A stretch of 64,000 nucleotides of DNA from Buddleja alternifolia (GCA_019426215.1 CM033394.1:11118195-11182194), one strand, 5' to 3'. Shown: positions 21,586 through 35,164, numbered from the stretch's first letter. A program made the numbers and translations. The notes: generated by a model from the letters alone, not told the origin.

Positions 21586-24500
21586 ATGAAGATTATTGTT
21601 TGGAATTGTAGAGGGGCAGGTAGCCCTAGCTTCGTGAATACTCTTTTGGAGATGTTGTGTGTTTATACTCCATCCATTTTTGTTCTTATGGAAACACGAA
21701 CGCAAGGTGATAAAGCAGATGTGATCATTAATTGTAGTCGGTATGATAAAGTTGAGAAGGTGGAAGCCCGAGGATTCTCGAGTGGGATTTGGATTTTCTG
21801 GAAATCTGTGGAGGTCTCTCTGGAATTCCTTGAAGCTAATGATCAGAGTATCACAGCCGTGGTTCACACAGTCGGGCATCAAGATTGGACATTTTCCGCC
21901 CTTTATGGCAGCCCACAACTTGAAGTTCGGGACAGTCTGTGGACTCATGTTGAGCACATGTCGCATGGGATTCGGGGACCGTGGATGCTGGCTGGGGACA
22001 TGAATGTTTTGACTAATAGTACTGAAAAATTAGGGGGAGCACCTATTGAGCAAGTGCAGAAAATTCTTCCATTGTATGGATAAAGTAGGGCTCATTGACC
22101 TTAAGTTCTCAGGCTCCCCGTTTACGTGGGCTAAGGGTGGCACCTCGAGGTTACAGGAACGTCTGGATAGGGCTGTTTGCATCTGTAACTGGTGAACTGC
22201 TTTTCCCGATGCCTCTGTGATGCATTTACCTCGCATTTCGTCGGATCACTCCCCTCTTCTTGTGGACTTGACTCCGGGTGATAATCGACTTACCCAGAAC
22301 CGTGTGTTTAGAATACCAGCAACGTGGTTCTTAGATAAGAGATTTCAGAACATGGTTCGAGACTCGTGGAAGACGGTGGATGATCTTGATATTTTTGACC
22401 AGACAACTGGAATAGGGAGGTATTTGTTAACATTTTTCGCAAGAAACAGGAACTGATTGCTAGGATTAGTGGAATACATAGGGTACAGGGTGTCCAAGTC
22501 AACCGATACTTGCAAAAATTAGAAAAAAAGCTGACTAGACAGTATCATGACATGTTAAGACAAGAGGAACTTTACTGGAAACAAAAATCGAGGGTGCAAT
22601 GGATCCAAGCAGGGGATCTTAATACTCATTTTTTTCACACCGCGGCAGCCACCAAGCAAAATCGAGCTAGGATCCGTGGGCTCTATCGCGCTAATGGGGA
22701 GTGGGAATCGGAGGAGCTGATATTAAAAGATATAGCGATCGACTTCTATAAAAATCTATACAGTGCGGACACGCAAGTCAGTAACTATAGGCGACGGTCG
22801 ACTTTTCGAGGCTCGACAAAAGTCAAGTTAACTTACTTCTGATGCCAGTTACCAAGGATGAGGTTAAATAGGCTGTTTGGGGGATGCATCCTACTAAATC
22901 CCCAGGTCCGGATGGCATTCAGCCTATCTTTTTTCAAAAGTGCTGGGATACTATAGGGGATGATGTGACAAATATGGTTAGCCATGCGCTAACTTCAGGT
23001 ACGATTGACCAACGCATTAATGAATCTCTTATAGCTTTAATTCCCAAAGAAAGTAACCCAACTCGTTTAACTAATTTTCATCCAATCAGTTTGAGCAATG
23101 CTATTCTTAAAATAATCACAAAAACTATGACTAATCGGTTAAGAATTCTGATGGATACTCTGATTCCCCAAACCCAAAGTAGTTTCATAAAAGGTAGACA
23201 AACTGTTGATAATATCATTATTACTCAGGAAATTATTCATAATTTGAGAGTAATGAAGGGTAAAAAAGGTTTTTTCATTGCGAAAATTGATTTTGAGAAG
23301 GCATATGATCGAATTGATTGGACTTTTTAGAAAACATGTTAGGTGAAATGTGATTCCCCTTGTCTTGGATTAGAATTATTTTGGAATGCACCACCACAGC
23401 TAAACTATCCCTCCTATGGAATGGTGTAGCGACGGACTGGTTCAGCCCAAAATGAGGTTTGAGACAAGGGGACCTCCTATCCCCTTGCCTCTTTGTCTTT
23501 TGTGTAGAAAAGCTTGGTTCGTTGATTACGGAAGCGGTCCGGGCGGGTCACTGGCATAAGGTTCCTTCCTCTCGGACGGGCCCGAGAGTCTCACATTTAA
23601 TGTTCGCCGACGACCTGATTCTATTTGGAGAAGCCTCTGATCAGTAGACGGTTCCTTCCTCTCGGACAGGCCCAAGAGTCTCACATTTAATTTGCCGTAC
23701 TCTCAACACCTACTATTCTATGTCGGGTCAGCTGGTTAATCTTCACAAGTCAAAAATTTACTTCTCTGGAAATGTGCCTCAGCCACGAGCTCGGAGTATT
23801 AGCCGTCGAGCTAACCTTAGTCTCACTAAGGATCTTGGGAAATATTTGGGAGCTCCTCTTCATCACTCAAAAGTGCTAATCAAAGACTACAAGTTTATTC
23901 TGGACAGGGTGAAAACCAAGTTGAAGGGATGGAAACGGATCCACTTATCAATGGCGGGAAGGACAACTTTGATCAAGGCCGTCACTGCTACAATGCCAAC
24001 ATATCATATGGAGACATCCTTGGTACCAATCGCAATATGTAAAGCAATTGATCGGGCTAATAGGACTTTCCTTTGGGGCGGAACTGAAGAGAACCTAAAA
24101 ATGCATCTTGTGGCTTGGGATTCAGTCTGCAAATCTAAGGAATCGGGTGGCCTTGGCCTTAGGTGTACTCACGTGGTTAACTTCTCATTTCTTGGAAAGT
24201 TGGGGTGGCAGATCATAACTGATGAGTCGAGACTTTGGGTGCAGGTCCTTCGCCATAAATATGTTTATCGGCAAAGAGATTGGGCCCGTAGTTCTACTTC
24301 GCACACAGTGAGAAGCATACAAAAAGGGTTTCCTCTACTCGAAAGTGGTTTGAGATGGAAGGTGGGCAGTGGTATTAAGGTCCGATTTTGGAGAGATAAA
24401 TGGTTAGGCGACACCAAGCTCGAGCAATATTTGGATGACCCAAGCTAAATGCATGACATTGATAGAAACGTGGCTAGTTATTAGACTAGGGCGACGGGTT

Positions 24501-25590
24501 GGAAGTGGCCCGAGCTCACGATGTTTCCGGCAGATGTGCGCAGAGAGATTCTTCGGTATAACCTGGATGGTCTAGATCAAATGGAGGATACAGCGGTTTG
24601 GAGATTCACGGCCAACGGTCGGTATTCTTGCAAAAGTGCATATGAGCGGCTTCTTAATCCCGGGGCTTCTGTGGGAGAACATCGAGACAGAGAGGTTTGG
24701 AACAAGCTCTGGAAAGTTCGAGTGCCTTATCGCATGAAGTTATTTCTTTGGTTAGCTAAGCATAATAAGCTTCTTATTAGGCGTCTGTTGGTTCACCGAG
24801 GTATCGCTGACACGGGATAATGTCCCATTTGCAATAACGCTGAGGAAACGATATTACATGCTTTGCGTGACTATTCGAGGGCGGCCAGGTTATGGCATTC
24901 CTTCATTGCGCCCCGCCACCATTGCACTTTATTCTCCCTCACCTACCCAGCATGGGTGGACTGGAATCTATCGGCTATGGTAAACAGGTATGATTGGTCT
25001 AAGAATTGGAATATCTGTTTTACTGAAGCTCTGAATTTTTTGTGGCAAGTTCGGAATGAAATGGTGCATGGAAAGAACGCCTGTGACCCGGCGGCCGATT
25101 GTGATATTGTTCGTGCGCGAGTAGAGGAGGCCCTCTACTCCTCTCGTTTTGATACTAATGATTGTGAGAATACCATCCATGTTGGGTGGCAAATGCCTGA
25201 AATGGGACAGTGGAAAATTAATGTTGATGGGGCAGTCCGTTGGGGGGATGAACTCTAAGCCGAGGAGACAAGTATTGGAGGAGTTATTCGTGATCACCAT
25301 GGTCACTGGGTTCGGGGATTTTGTGGTGGCATTGGCAATTCTACGCCTCTAGGTGCCGAACTAGCAACTATATTACAAGGGCTGAATTTTGCATGGGACA
25401 CTCGCCTACGAAATGTGATCATCGAATCAGATAGTAGGGAGGCTATCATAAGCATTCAAAATGGCACCAGGGCGCACCACCACTGGGATCTAATTGATTC
25501 AATTAGGCGCAAATTGCAATTGGCATGGCAAGTTCAACTAACTAATATATGGCGAGAAGCCAATCGTGTGGCAGACATTTTGGCCAAGTA
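21586..25590 (+). pseudogene. LINE ORF2 (EN-RT-zf-RVT-RNase H) pseudogene
   Basis: ORF2 nicks the target and reverse-transcribes the element. Visible in order: an endonuclease starting MKIIVWNCRGAGSP (21586), with ALYGSP and LAGDMNVL later and a frame change near 22080; a spacer (22510-22842); reverse transcriptase from about 22884 (SPGPDGIQPIFFQKCWD, FIAKIDFEKAYDRIDW), with the catalytic FADD near 23602-23613; zf-RVT (about 24521-24820, WRFTANGRYSCKSAYERLL); and RNase H (about 25209-25590, WKINVDGAV). Stops at about 23330, 24449 and 24820 and several frame changes break it. A roughly 44-bp block before FADD is duplicated just downstream (23559-23602 and 23650-23693). Confidence 0.88.
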
Positions 25591-25762
25591 GGGTTTTGAT
25601 GAAAACCTTTTTGTCATGCAATCCTCGAGCTTGGATCTGCAGAGTACTTTGGAGCAAGATCGACAAGGCCTTACTTGGCCTAGACAAATGACTATAACCC
25701 CGCGTCTCTATCGGGATAGATCGTTAGGGTCCCCTCCCTCTTTGTATTCAAAAATATTTTTT

Positions 25763-27625
25763 TAAGTACCAATCTATAATCAACTAACCAATTACTGAAA
25801 AGTAGAAAATAATTCACTCATTGGTGGTAAGACCTCTAATATCTTGGAGTTTAAACATGTGAAATTTTATCTATGCATCATTTACCTTCTTGAACTACTG
25901 AAAATTGAAAAATCAATGGAATTGTTTTATTTTTTAGGTGAAAGTAAGAACTATATACCAAATCAATAGAATTGTTAAGGCCACTTCAACTTTCAATTTA
26001 TTTTGTCAAAAAGACAAAAATACCGTTCATTGTGTAAAATAAAGTTCTTGAAGATAATTTTTTTTATTCTTGTTTAATCTGTTTAGTGTAAACATGTTAA
26101 CGTCAATTCAGCCTATAGTATCTAAAAACACAACTAGAGATAATATGAAAAATGTTATTGGCGTTTACATTGCGACCGCACAAATAAGAAATAATTTCAT
26201 CCTACAACATTCAGATATTCAGATAATTTGATTGAAATAGAATAAAAATCTATTTTTTATATATTTACTTTATTACCTAACAAATCAATGATTTTTTTCA
26301 TTATCATCCATTATAATTGAAAACTCTACAAATCACGTAAGAACACATAAATATAATATTGCAAATAAGGTTGTAAATGATTCAAGTCTAGCCGAACAAG
26401 TTGTTCAAAGTTGTTTGAATAATTATTCAGCTTCAAAATATTTGTTTGAGTTTGATTTGATTGTTAATTGAGCCGAGTTAAAATGAACTTTAATACAGTC
26501 GAACAGAGATTGACCTCGAGCCGAGTTTCAAATTTATCGAACACAAAAAGTTGTTCAGATTTGGTTTAATATGTTATAAAATCGAGTTCAAACGAGCTTT
26601 TAGCAATCAATTTCAAGTCGAGTATCGAGTAGCTTAGTTCTTCTTTTAACCCTAATTGCAAATTGTAGAAAATGTAAAAATTAATTAATTTTTGAGAATA
26701 ACAAATATCTTAAACTTTTCTAGAAAAAATAATCCATCAAGCAAAATATTGAACAAAAACCCTAAAAACTTTTATTTCCAATAGTTAACAATGTTTAAAA
26801 TTCAAATAAAAGGGCTGAAGAACTATGAAAAAATAAAATTACTAATTGTATTGTTAATGAGTTGATTAGGGAAAATTTTGGCTCAGCATGATCGTGTCCA
26901 AGTGTATTTCACAAGGTGAGTGTATTACACTATCATATAATTAACTGTCGTTCCTTTTAAGACATACACTAGGGATCGGCCAAACCAGAAGTGAGCTAGA
27001 ATTTTCCACTGATTACTGATTAGTGCTCATAATATTCTACGGTTTTCTCAAAACTTTTAATATTTACAAACTCTAATATTTCATCAAACTCACCTAAATC
27101 ATTTCATTGCTTCGGTTGTCCATCGTTAAAATTTTGCTCTTTTTTATCGTATTTTTTTGCCAAGACTTTTATTTTGTTACAATTGCAATTTTAATTGATT
27201 TAATTTCAAAAGCAATCAAGAACCAAAATATATGCAATAACTAGTTGATGCCTTGATGGATATCTTATTTTCCCTACCTATTTCTTTTGGACAAAACTTT
27301 TCATGGTTCAATATTTTTATTTTGGAGTCCATGTGTATTTTGATTAGTACAAGGTGCAATCGTGTCTTGCACTAATTTATATTTTTTTGCCATTAAGGAT
27401 AATTTTGTCTTTTCTAAAAAATAAGAAGGAATGTGGAGTGTCAATAACAAATGTTGGAATGTCTTTAACAACTCGCCAACATCAATTATCCCCTTCGTTT
27501 TTAACACGATAAGTGATTACATTGAATGTCGTCGTGAAATTGATTGTGTATAACTGATTGTTATGCATTAAGTGAATTTCGAGAGATAGATTTTCTTAGG
27601 ATTCTTTTTTATATATATATAAAGC
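25763..27625. other. AT-rich intergenic with a decayed GAGCCGAG-type repeat
   Basis: No gene recognised. At about 26371-26640, motifs such as GAGCCGAGTT and CGAGTTCAAACGAGC resemble the arms of the hAT-type MITEs at the left of the window but are too decayed to bound. The 68-codon minus-strand frame at 27301-27507 has no recognisable features. Confidence 0.4.
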
Positions 27626-27689
27626 GTTTTTGTTGGGCAGTAAAAATGCCGTCTATTTAACGGTATTTTTGCCTTTTTGAACTTATTGT

Positions 27690-28113
27690 TGATGGGTTCA
27701 GCTCAATCATACAACCATCAAACCGGATCGGACAGCTAACCGAAAAAGTGACCGGGTCACCGGTTCAACCGTCGGGTCAACCGGGGTCGAACCGATGACG
27801 TCATAATTATGCAATAAATAATAATTAATATACTATTAAATATATAAAATATGAAAAAAAATAAAATATGTATTTCCTATATTTTGGGGGGGCTAATTGC
27901 ATATTTTTAGATTTTAAAGGGGTCAATTTTAGATTTTTAGAATTTAAAAGGTTGAATTTCATTATTTTCAAAATCGTCCGGTTCAACCGGTTTTGACCGG
28001 TTGAACTGCGGTTTTGACCGATTTTGACTTCTGAACGGTTTTCTCGCATAACCGGATCGACTTGATGGCCGGTTCCGATTTTAACTGGTCGGACCGGCCG
28101 GTCAGGTCCGATT
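27690..28113. mobile_element. MITE-like element with CCGGTT/AACCGG arms
   Basis: GC-rich arms full of CCGGTTCAACCGG-type motifs flank an AT-rich centre: left about 27720-27800, right about 27975-28100. The right side ends near GATTTTCAAAACATTG. This two-armed layout is common in plant non-autonomous DNA elements. No clear TSD was found and the left end is uncertain. A short hairpin AAAATGCCGT...ACGGTATTTT lies just upstream at about 27636-27668. Confidence 0.45.
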
Positions 28114-29460
28114 TTCAAAACATTGTGTCTTATTAATAATTATACTATTGTTTTTTTTTTAATCAGACTATTGGTTTCACTTACTCATCAAAAAAATTTC
28201 TTTTTCCTTTTTCATATTACAAAATTTTCAATGACCGGCTCATTGAGTTATTTGGTACAAATGATATTATGCTTTAAAATAAAAAATAATTATAACAATA
28301 TTCATTCCATCGAGTTTCATTATTTAACATTTTTCACTATTGAAGATTTCTCAATCTAATATATCAAACATACCAAGGTGGATTCATATTTTTAACCTTT
28401 TAATAATAATTACATTAGGTTCTGAATTTTCTTCTATACTCTTTTATAAAGCACAAACACCCTAGAGTAACTACTTTTGGTGTGTTTTGGAGTGTCATGA
28501 CTAAATTACCCCCAATTAAAAAATAATTTTTAAATAATTTTTATCCATTCTTCTCTCTCTTATTTCACGTATCTCAACTTTTATTATATTCTCTCTCTCC
28601 TATGTCATATTGTCATTTTGTTTTTCACTCAAATTTTTTAATCCTTTGTTCAATTCATTTATATTTATTTACAAAATCTCAAATAAAATGCTCACATATT
28701 AATGAATTTTTTATTAAATTTTTTATTTACTCAGCATACGCATCGAGTGTGCCCACGCGACTAGTATTTATTATTTCCTCATTACATATCTTAGCTCGTG
28801 TTGCACTTCAACTTGATTCTCTCACCATATTTCCCTAGCATAACATAAAAGAATAAATTTGCCTACACAAAGACAACTAGCCTATTAAGAAAAGTAAATG
28901 TACTTTTCTTGTATTAAATTGGCCTCGCAATAAAATTCTAGAATAAAAATGAGGCATAACAATTATAAAACTCAATCTTTAGTTCTATTTCTCGTAAAAT
29001 GTTTTGTCAAATAACACTTTATTTATTTTTTTCAAAAAGGAGAAAAACTTTCAGGGAATCCGTATAAATTCGACTTGGAGCCGGACCCAGAACCGCCGAG
29101 TTGGACCCAGAAACGAGTTCATGTACAGCCTTAGGAGAGACTTGTATGAAAATCAATAGACAGGACCATTTAATTGATTTTGCCCTAAATTTTGTTTGGG
29201 AGAAATGAAACGAATAAAATTCGAATAAAATTGGTTGAAAGGAATTAGTCCAGCCCAATGGGAACACAGCCGGAGTCAATGAAGAAGAATCCGGCCGCCG
29301 GCCTACCAACGATTGCAGAGCTTTTATATCTTCAATAAATTCAATAGTAGAGGTCGAATTAAGTTGTTATTGAGTTGACTACTTAAGTCAATAAAGGTTT
29401 CTTTTGCTATTCCTTTTCAATTTGAAACTAAGAAATTGAATTTTGATGTTCCATTCATAT
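28114..29460. other. AT-rich intergenic, no gene
   Basis: Short frames here (28123-28359, 28602-28838, minus-strand 29019-29309) are low-complexity or unrecognised and lack support. Nothing else seen. Confidence 0.4.
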
Positions 29461-29532
29461 GGGAAAATTCTGTACTGGATCGAGACCTTTGGTTTCGGTC
29501 TAACTGTGGCCGTTGGATCAACAAATTGGTTG

Positions 29533-29900
29533 GGGGGGGGGGGGTAATTTGCGAAATGACCACCCCTTATTAGTGATCCAACGGTTGAAGGGCCGAGACC
29601 AATTGCATGGAACGGCCCATTCATATGCCACTCCTACACCATTCACTTAAACTGTGAATTTATTACATTAGAAAATTAATCTGCATTTTGAAAAAAGTAA
29701 AATACAAACAAACTTGGGGAGGGGGTAATTTGCGAAATGACCACCCCTTATTGGTGATCCAACGGCCGAAGTTGGGCCGACACCAATTGCATGGAACGGC
29801 CCATTCATATGCCACTCCTACACCATTCACTTAAACTGTGAATTTATTACATTAGAAAATTAATCTGCATTTTGAAAAAAGTAAAATACAAACAAACTTG
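29533..29900 (+). repeat. Two near-identical tandem units of about 186 bp
   Basis: The block from GGTAATTTGCGAAATGACC through AAAATACAAACAAACTTG occurs at about 29533-29716 and again at about 29724-29900, with very few changes. Just upstream (29470-29525), GGCCGTTGGATCA and GATCGAGACC are inverted counterparts of GATCCAACGG and CCGAGACC in the units. The ancestral unit may therefore have been a small fold-back element. Confidence 0.8.
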
Positions 29901-30912
29901 CTGATGTACCAAAAATTTATTCCAAGTGTAAACAAGTCAATTTATCCACCACTAAATATTGATAAATAAAATAAAATAAAATAGTTAGCATCAAATTATG
30001 AATAAAAATTGTAAAGAATTCCATTTTTTATCCTCTTAACTCTCACTTATAATTAGTATCATACAACTTCAAGCATAAATACTCAAATTAAAGTTGGATG
30101 AAAAGAATACAAAACTATCCAAATTTAACCTAGTAAGAGCTAAAACATGACTTTTGGTATATTTCATCCTGGGTCACCTTAAAAAAAAAGTATTTAAATG
30201 TACATAGATGAGGAATATGAAATCAATTTGGAGCCTCTAAAGTTATGCTATGTTTTATATTATAAATTCTAAGTTATATATAGATAACTTTATGTTATGT
30301 CTTATTTTAAAGTTGTACCCTTGAATAAAATAGTGGATGTGAATGATACGGTACAATATTAAATAGAATATATAATAGAGTATCTGATTGATAACAAAAT
30401 TAGGAAATTGAGAAAGGGTAATAAATTATAATTATGCACCCCCACTCTCTTTCCCTCCTGAGTCCTGGGGGTGGGTGGGTGGGTGGGTAAGATGGGGTAT
30501 GGGGAGCCGAAGACACGTTGATGTGTCGAAAAGAGTCCCACTGCCATTTTTATGTCTGATGATTCTGAGTTGAAATGACTCAACAGCCTAAAAGGACGAC
30601 TCAAAGTACACAAACTGTAGCAAGCAATTTAATTAGAAAGTCGCATCACGTGCATAGATTTTCTGTCTCACTCCTTTTTGATACTTGTCCGGCCAAGATT
30701 TTCCTCATTGTGTTGCAAATATGCAATTCTTGGATTCAACGTGTTTGGGTATTTTTATATATATATATATATATATGTATGTAATCAGTAATGTAATGAA
30801 CGAATATGTAATCAGTAATGAACAGTGTGTAATCACACTATCACAGTAAACTGTAGCCAAGTATATCAAAGAAGTAACAATTTTATTAATATGATGAAAA
30901 AAAGTTACAAAC
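29901..30912. other. AT-rich intergenic with simple repeats
   Basis: Includes a GGGT/GGTG run at about 30467-30489 and (AT)n at about 30755-30776. No gene. Confidence 0.5.
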
Positions 30913-31812
30913 AGGGGTCAGTGCCATTTTGCAGTTTTTTTTAATTAATTCCAAATTAAATTGTCAAGTGTGATTTGGAGGAAATATAATTTGAAATTGT
31001 AATTTTGTAAATCAAAATTTATTATGCAATTTTGTACGGTTCGATACGGTATGACAGTTTTTTAAGTAATTTACAAAACTAAATAAACAAACAATGTTCG
31101 TCATTTTTATTGTCAAACTGAAAAAAAGAGAATGATAATTCATAACTAAGAAAATACTTATTAGGAAATATTTACTAAGATTAAACTCAAATGAATCATT
31201 AAGAAAATATTAGCGTCGTTAAATATTATTATATAAGAGTATCATTCCTTTAGAATGAGAAAACGTACTAATATAATTTTAAATATCAATTATACATTGA
31301 GTATAAATACAATATGTGCGAAAATACATATCAAATAAACACATATCCATATATAAGAAAATATTTTAATCTAGCTTGTCGTTAAAAGTAGACCTTGAAA
31401 TTTGTAGAGTAACTAATGGTACATAAACTGACATGGTGTATTTTTTTTTCTAAATTAAAATGTGTGCACTAAAATCTGCGAAGGAATATTATAAAAATAA
31501 TTTTAAACTTATAAAATAATAGATGATCTAACGCGACATTGTTATTATAAATAATTGTGAGAATTAAATAGAAAAAATATCATAAATATAATTCATAATA
31601 CTATTTTAAAACTCTCTAAGAAAAATAAAACACTAAAATATCATAAAATATTATCCCTTTAAAAGTCTCAAGCACGCATGTTATTGAAATATTATTAATC
31701 ATGTAAAAGATATAAATATACCATTTCAATAAAAAAATATTAAATTAAACTACAAATATCAAGTGTTATTACGAGTTAAAACTATTAAAAGTTCAAATTA
31801 AACAAAAAAAAG

Positions 31813-31847
<35 letters not shown>

Positions 31848-31984
31848 CGGTGTGGTTGCTGTTTTTTCTACATCAATTTTGACACCAAAGACTTACATTT
31901 TAAATTGCACTATGCGTAGAAATTCTGCAAAAAATGGCGCGGTGCGGTGCAGATGATTTTTCCAAATCAATGCTCACCCCCAAA
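30913..31984. mobile_element. Possible decayed hAT-like element
   Basis: The right side carries GCGGTGCGGTGC and then AATGCTCACCCCC, a pattern common at hAT-MITE ends. The left side has AGGGGTCAGTGCC near 30914, with TACGGTTCGATACGG further in. No exact TSD was found, so limits are guesses. An (AT)n run lies at about 31817-31845. Confidence 0.3.
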
Positions 31985-32416
31985 TACAAAGGTTGTCGAA
32001 TGCTTAAGATAAGGTTTAGGAAGCCCTAAGTATTGTATTTATAGGCTTAAGTGCCATTAGGGTTAGATTTTGATGTTATGGGTCGTGCTCTTTGAGCCAA
32101 ACTGCATGGTCCATGGATGGTGCTTTATGTCTAGAGTGGATTTATCCAGATTGCTCTAAAGGATCCGAGGTCGAATCGATGCTGGCAGTCTCGAGCACAT
32201 GCATTGACCCATCTCATTAATAAACACCCAATTAAGGGCGTGACTCGTGAGTATTTTACGGCACTGTGCGACTTAGACACTATACACATTGTTATAATCA
32301 TGATGGTTCTGGTAATATATTAGATAAATGATGGTGAAATATGTAATTAATTAAAATACAAGTGATATGAGATGCACTTGTCTTCTTGGACATCGAATGA
32401 CTTTGCATGAGGCATA
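31985..32416. other. Intergenic, no gene
   Basis: No open frame, repeat or regulatory element recognised between the decayed element and the left LTR of Copia-2. Confidence 0.4.
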
Positions 32417-35147
32417 TGTTGTGATTCGGTCTAGCGGATAAAATTTTTGATCCGAATAACACCGAGATCGAATCTGGGATTTTCATGATATTATAATTAT
32501 GCAATAAGAATGAATTATGTAAGAGAGTAATCGAATTACCTCTTGACGACAAAATTTGATTAGTCAGCAGCAGCCCCAAACTCCTCCCTCTAGATAATAA
32601 CGCGAAAGAAAATTCTCTGAGAAAGCTCCGGTCTCCTCTCCGGCAACAATGGCGGCGTCGGCTAGTAAGAGAGAGAGGGTGGGAATTTTGTCTTTCCTAT
32701 TGCTCTAGGTTTCTTTGGCTCAAAGTCAGATTCTGAATAATGACTTGTGTAAAGTTCTGACATTGCCTAACTACTTATATCAAATAAGTAGAACCCCTAG
32801 GTCTACTACAGAGGGGGCGGCCGCTAGGACTGTTGTAGATGGCTTTCGAGCTTTGTTCCATCTTAGCCCATGTGTAATTAATTAATTTCAAGTCCAATCC
32901 AATTTGCAATTAATTAATTACTTTAATTCAATTAAAATTAATCTAATTCAACCTATAAATTAATTTTCAATTAATTTAACTTATGAGTTAATATGATTTA
33001 ATTAATTTATTTAATCCAATTAAATATCTTTAATTAAATCATGTCATCCATTTTGTTAGTCAATCACATCTAATGTGATTTTACCAAAATACCCTTAGCA
33101 TGGAAAAATATTCTTTTTCTTCATATAGCGCGACTCTTGAGGCTCGATTCAATTGGCAGTGAGAGGATTCCAAAGGATAAGGTTGTCACCTAACCAGCAC
33201 CCTGAAACCAAATCGTAACCCAATTGAATACAAGATGAACATGTCATCACGAACCTTGATTACAACTACTATATACGTATAAACTCTTCACCGACGTGAC
33301 CCGATCAAATAAGAGCCATGGTATGTCAAACTCATAGAACTTGATGCTCTACGCGGTAATCATAATAATGTGAAATTACCAAACTACTCTTAGTGACCAT
33401 CATTAGTTAGTTTATATGCTTTGGCCAAAGACTTTGTAATTTCAATTACTTATGATCGTACATGTCACATCCTCGTTTACTGTCGAGATGGTGATCCCAT
33501 ATTGGCAGTTATCTTACAATATCGAATGCACCACGTGGATCGTACTTCGAGGTCGACTCCACCTATCAGGTGATACAGATCTAACTACTCTGATAACATA
33601 TCCAATACTACAAGCATATTGTAAAAAACTCCTCAGGTCTAAAGTCCACACATACTATCGCAATCTTAATCCCAATCATTGATTGTGAAAGAGTAAATAC
33701 CCATGTGATCGGATTAATGCGAATCGAGTTTAAATATGTCAATTCCATTAACTATATTCATGACACCAGCTCCCACTATCTAATCAGTATTCGAATGACA
33801 CTTCCTTGTCAAAGCAGGTGTCATACGAGTTGAATTTTGCCCAATTAAAATTCCTTAACTCGCAAACTCCATTTTATTAGATTAAGTACTTGACTCTTTC
33901 AGTGCCTCCTCTCAACCATAAAAGGTGGAAAGTCTATCTTCAAATCTCATGGATTTATTTGTTCAATACATTCAAATGCCATTAGATTTATATGAACAAA
34001 ATCAAAACCTTTATTCTACAAATAGAAACACATAATAGTTTGTAGGAGTTATTAGCAGACCCCCAACCTATAGGGTGATGTGCACTTTGCCCCCCCCCCC
34101 AACTATTAAAAATTGCACCTGATACCCTAACCCATCATAAATGTGCATTTAACCCCCTCGGTCAGATTCCGGTTGAATATAATGGAATATTCCAGCGCAT
34201 GCAAGGGTAAAATCGTCACACAGGGGGCAAAGTGCTAAAAACCGCATAGGCTAGGGGGCAAAGTGCACATCACCCTATAAGTTGAGGGGGTGTCTACTAA
34301 TATCTCTTTTTTAAATTCACATACTCATTTTCCAAAAAGAAAACTAAAAATAAAAAATATCCCAAAAAAAAAACAAAAACTGGAGTATCCAGAAAAATAA
34401 AAAAAAAAATCAAAAAGTTCTAATAAATTTTTTAAATAAAACAAAAATTAGAAGAAAATAAATTCAAAAATCCGGAAACATGAAAATAAATAAGAGAAAA
34501 AGGAAAAAAAGTATAAAAATAAAAAATTTAAAAATAAAAAAATTAGTAAAAACATAAAAAATTCCTTTTATATGGTTCAAATTTATTTTCATTTTTCAAA
34601 TTTTTGATTTTCTCTTATTACTTTTCTATTTTTTATGAATTTTTTCAGAAATTTAGTTGAATTTTTTTCCCGAAATTTTCTATTTTTGTTCTTTTGACTT
34701 CTTCCTTAAATCATCAAAATTTTAATGATTAATTCTGAATTTTTCCTTTCTTTTGGTGTTTTTTTTTCTCAAATTTGTTTTAATGTTTCGAATTTTTTTT
34801 TTGTCTTTTATTTTTGAAAAATTAAGAATATTTGAATTAAAAAAAAAGAGATATTAGTAGACACCCCCAACCTATAGGGTGATGTGCACTTTGCCCCCTA
34901 ACCTAGGCGGTTTGTAGTACTTTGCCCCTGTGTGACGATTTTACCCTTGCATGCACCAGAATATTCCAATATATTTTGTCGAAATCTGACCGAGGGGGTT
35001 AAGTGCACATTTATAATAGGTTAGGGTGTCGAGTGCAATTTTTAATAGATTGGGGGGTGTCCGCTAATAACTCTAGTTTGTACAAATAACTTATCAAAGC
35101 CCTATTCAATCTAATTCCTCATAGGCATTGAGGGTATACACCTAACA
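32417..35147 (-). repeat. Copia-2 3' LTR, interrupted by a 1.03 kb insert
   Basis: Matches the right LTR from TGTTGTGATTCGGTC (32417) to CACCTAACA (35147), apart from 34045-35082. Most of the region contains no frames of interest. Confidence 0.88.
34045..35073. mobile_element. Long-TIR element (probably Mutator-like MITE) inside the Copia-2 LTR
   Basis: A 9-bp duplication TAGTTTGTA flanks it (34036-34044 and 35074-35082), and 9 bp fits Mutator-like elements. The ends GGAGTTATTAGC and GCTAATAACTC begin long, nearly matching inverted arms (shared ATTAAAAATTGCAC, AACCCCCTCGGTCAG). Inside lies a second inverted pair, GGGGGCAAAGTGCACATCACC near 34253 against its complement near 34879, around an A/T-rich core. 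The uninterrupted LTR copy reads TAATTTGTACAAATGAC at this point, which confirms the insertion. Confidence 0.75.
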
Positions 35148-35160
35148 ATCTCCCACTTGC
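35148..35160 (-). promoter_or_regulatory. Copia-2 polypurine tract
   Basis: On the minus strand CAAGTGGGAGAT abuts TGTTAGGTG of the 3' LTR. It is the same tract as in Copia-1. Confidence 0.85.
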
Positions 35161-35164
35161 ACTC

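Larger units (their letters stand above)
19577..25762 (+). mobile_element. Nearly full-length L1-type LINE, broken
   Basis: Two coding regions in LINE order, about 6.2 kb: ORF1 (19639-20640) and ORF2 with endonuclease, reverse transcriptase, zf-RVT and RNase H (21586-25590). They are followed by a short 3' end with GTATTCAAAAA near 25746, a common LINE tail. There are no LTRs. Many stops and frame changes exclude activity. No convincing target duplication was found, so both outer limits are approximate. Confidence 0.88.

Noticed and set aside
19577..25762. Target-site duplication for the LINE
   Set aside because: A-rich strings near 19570 and 25748 look alike only because of low complexity; no convincing match.
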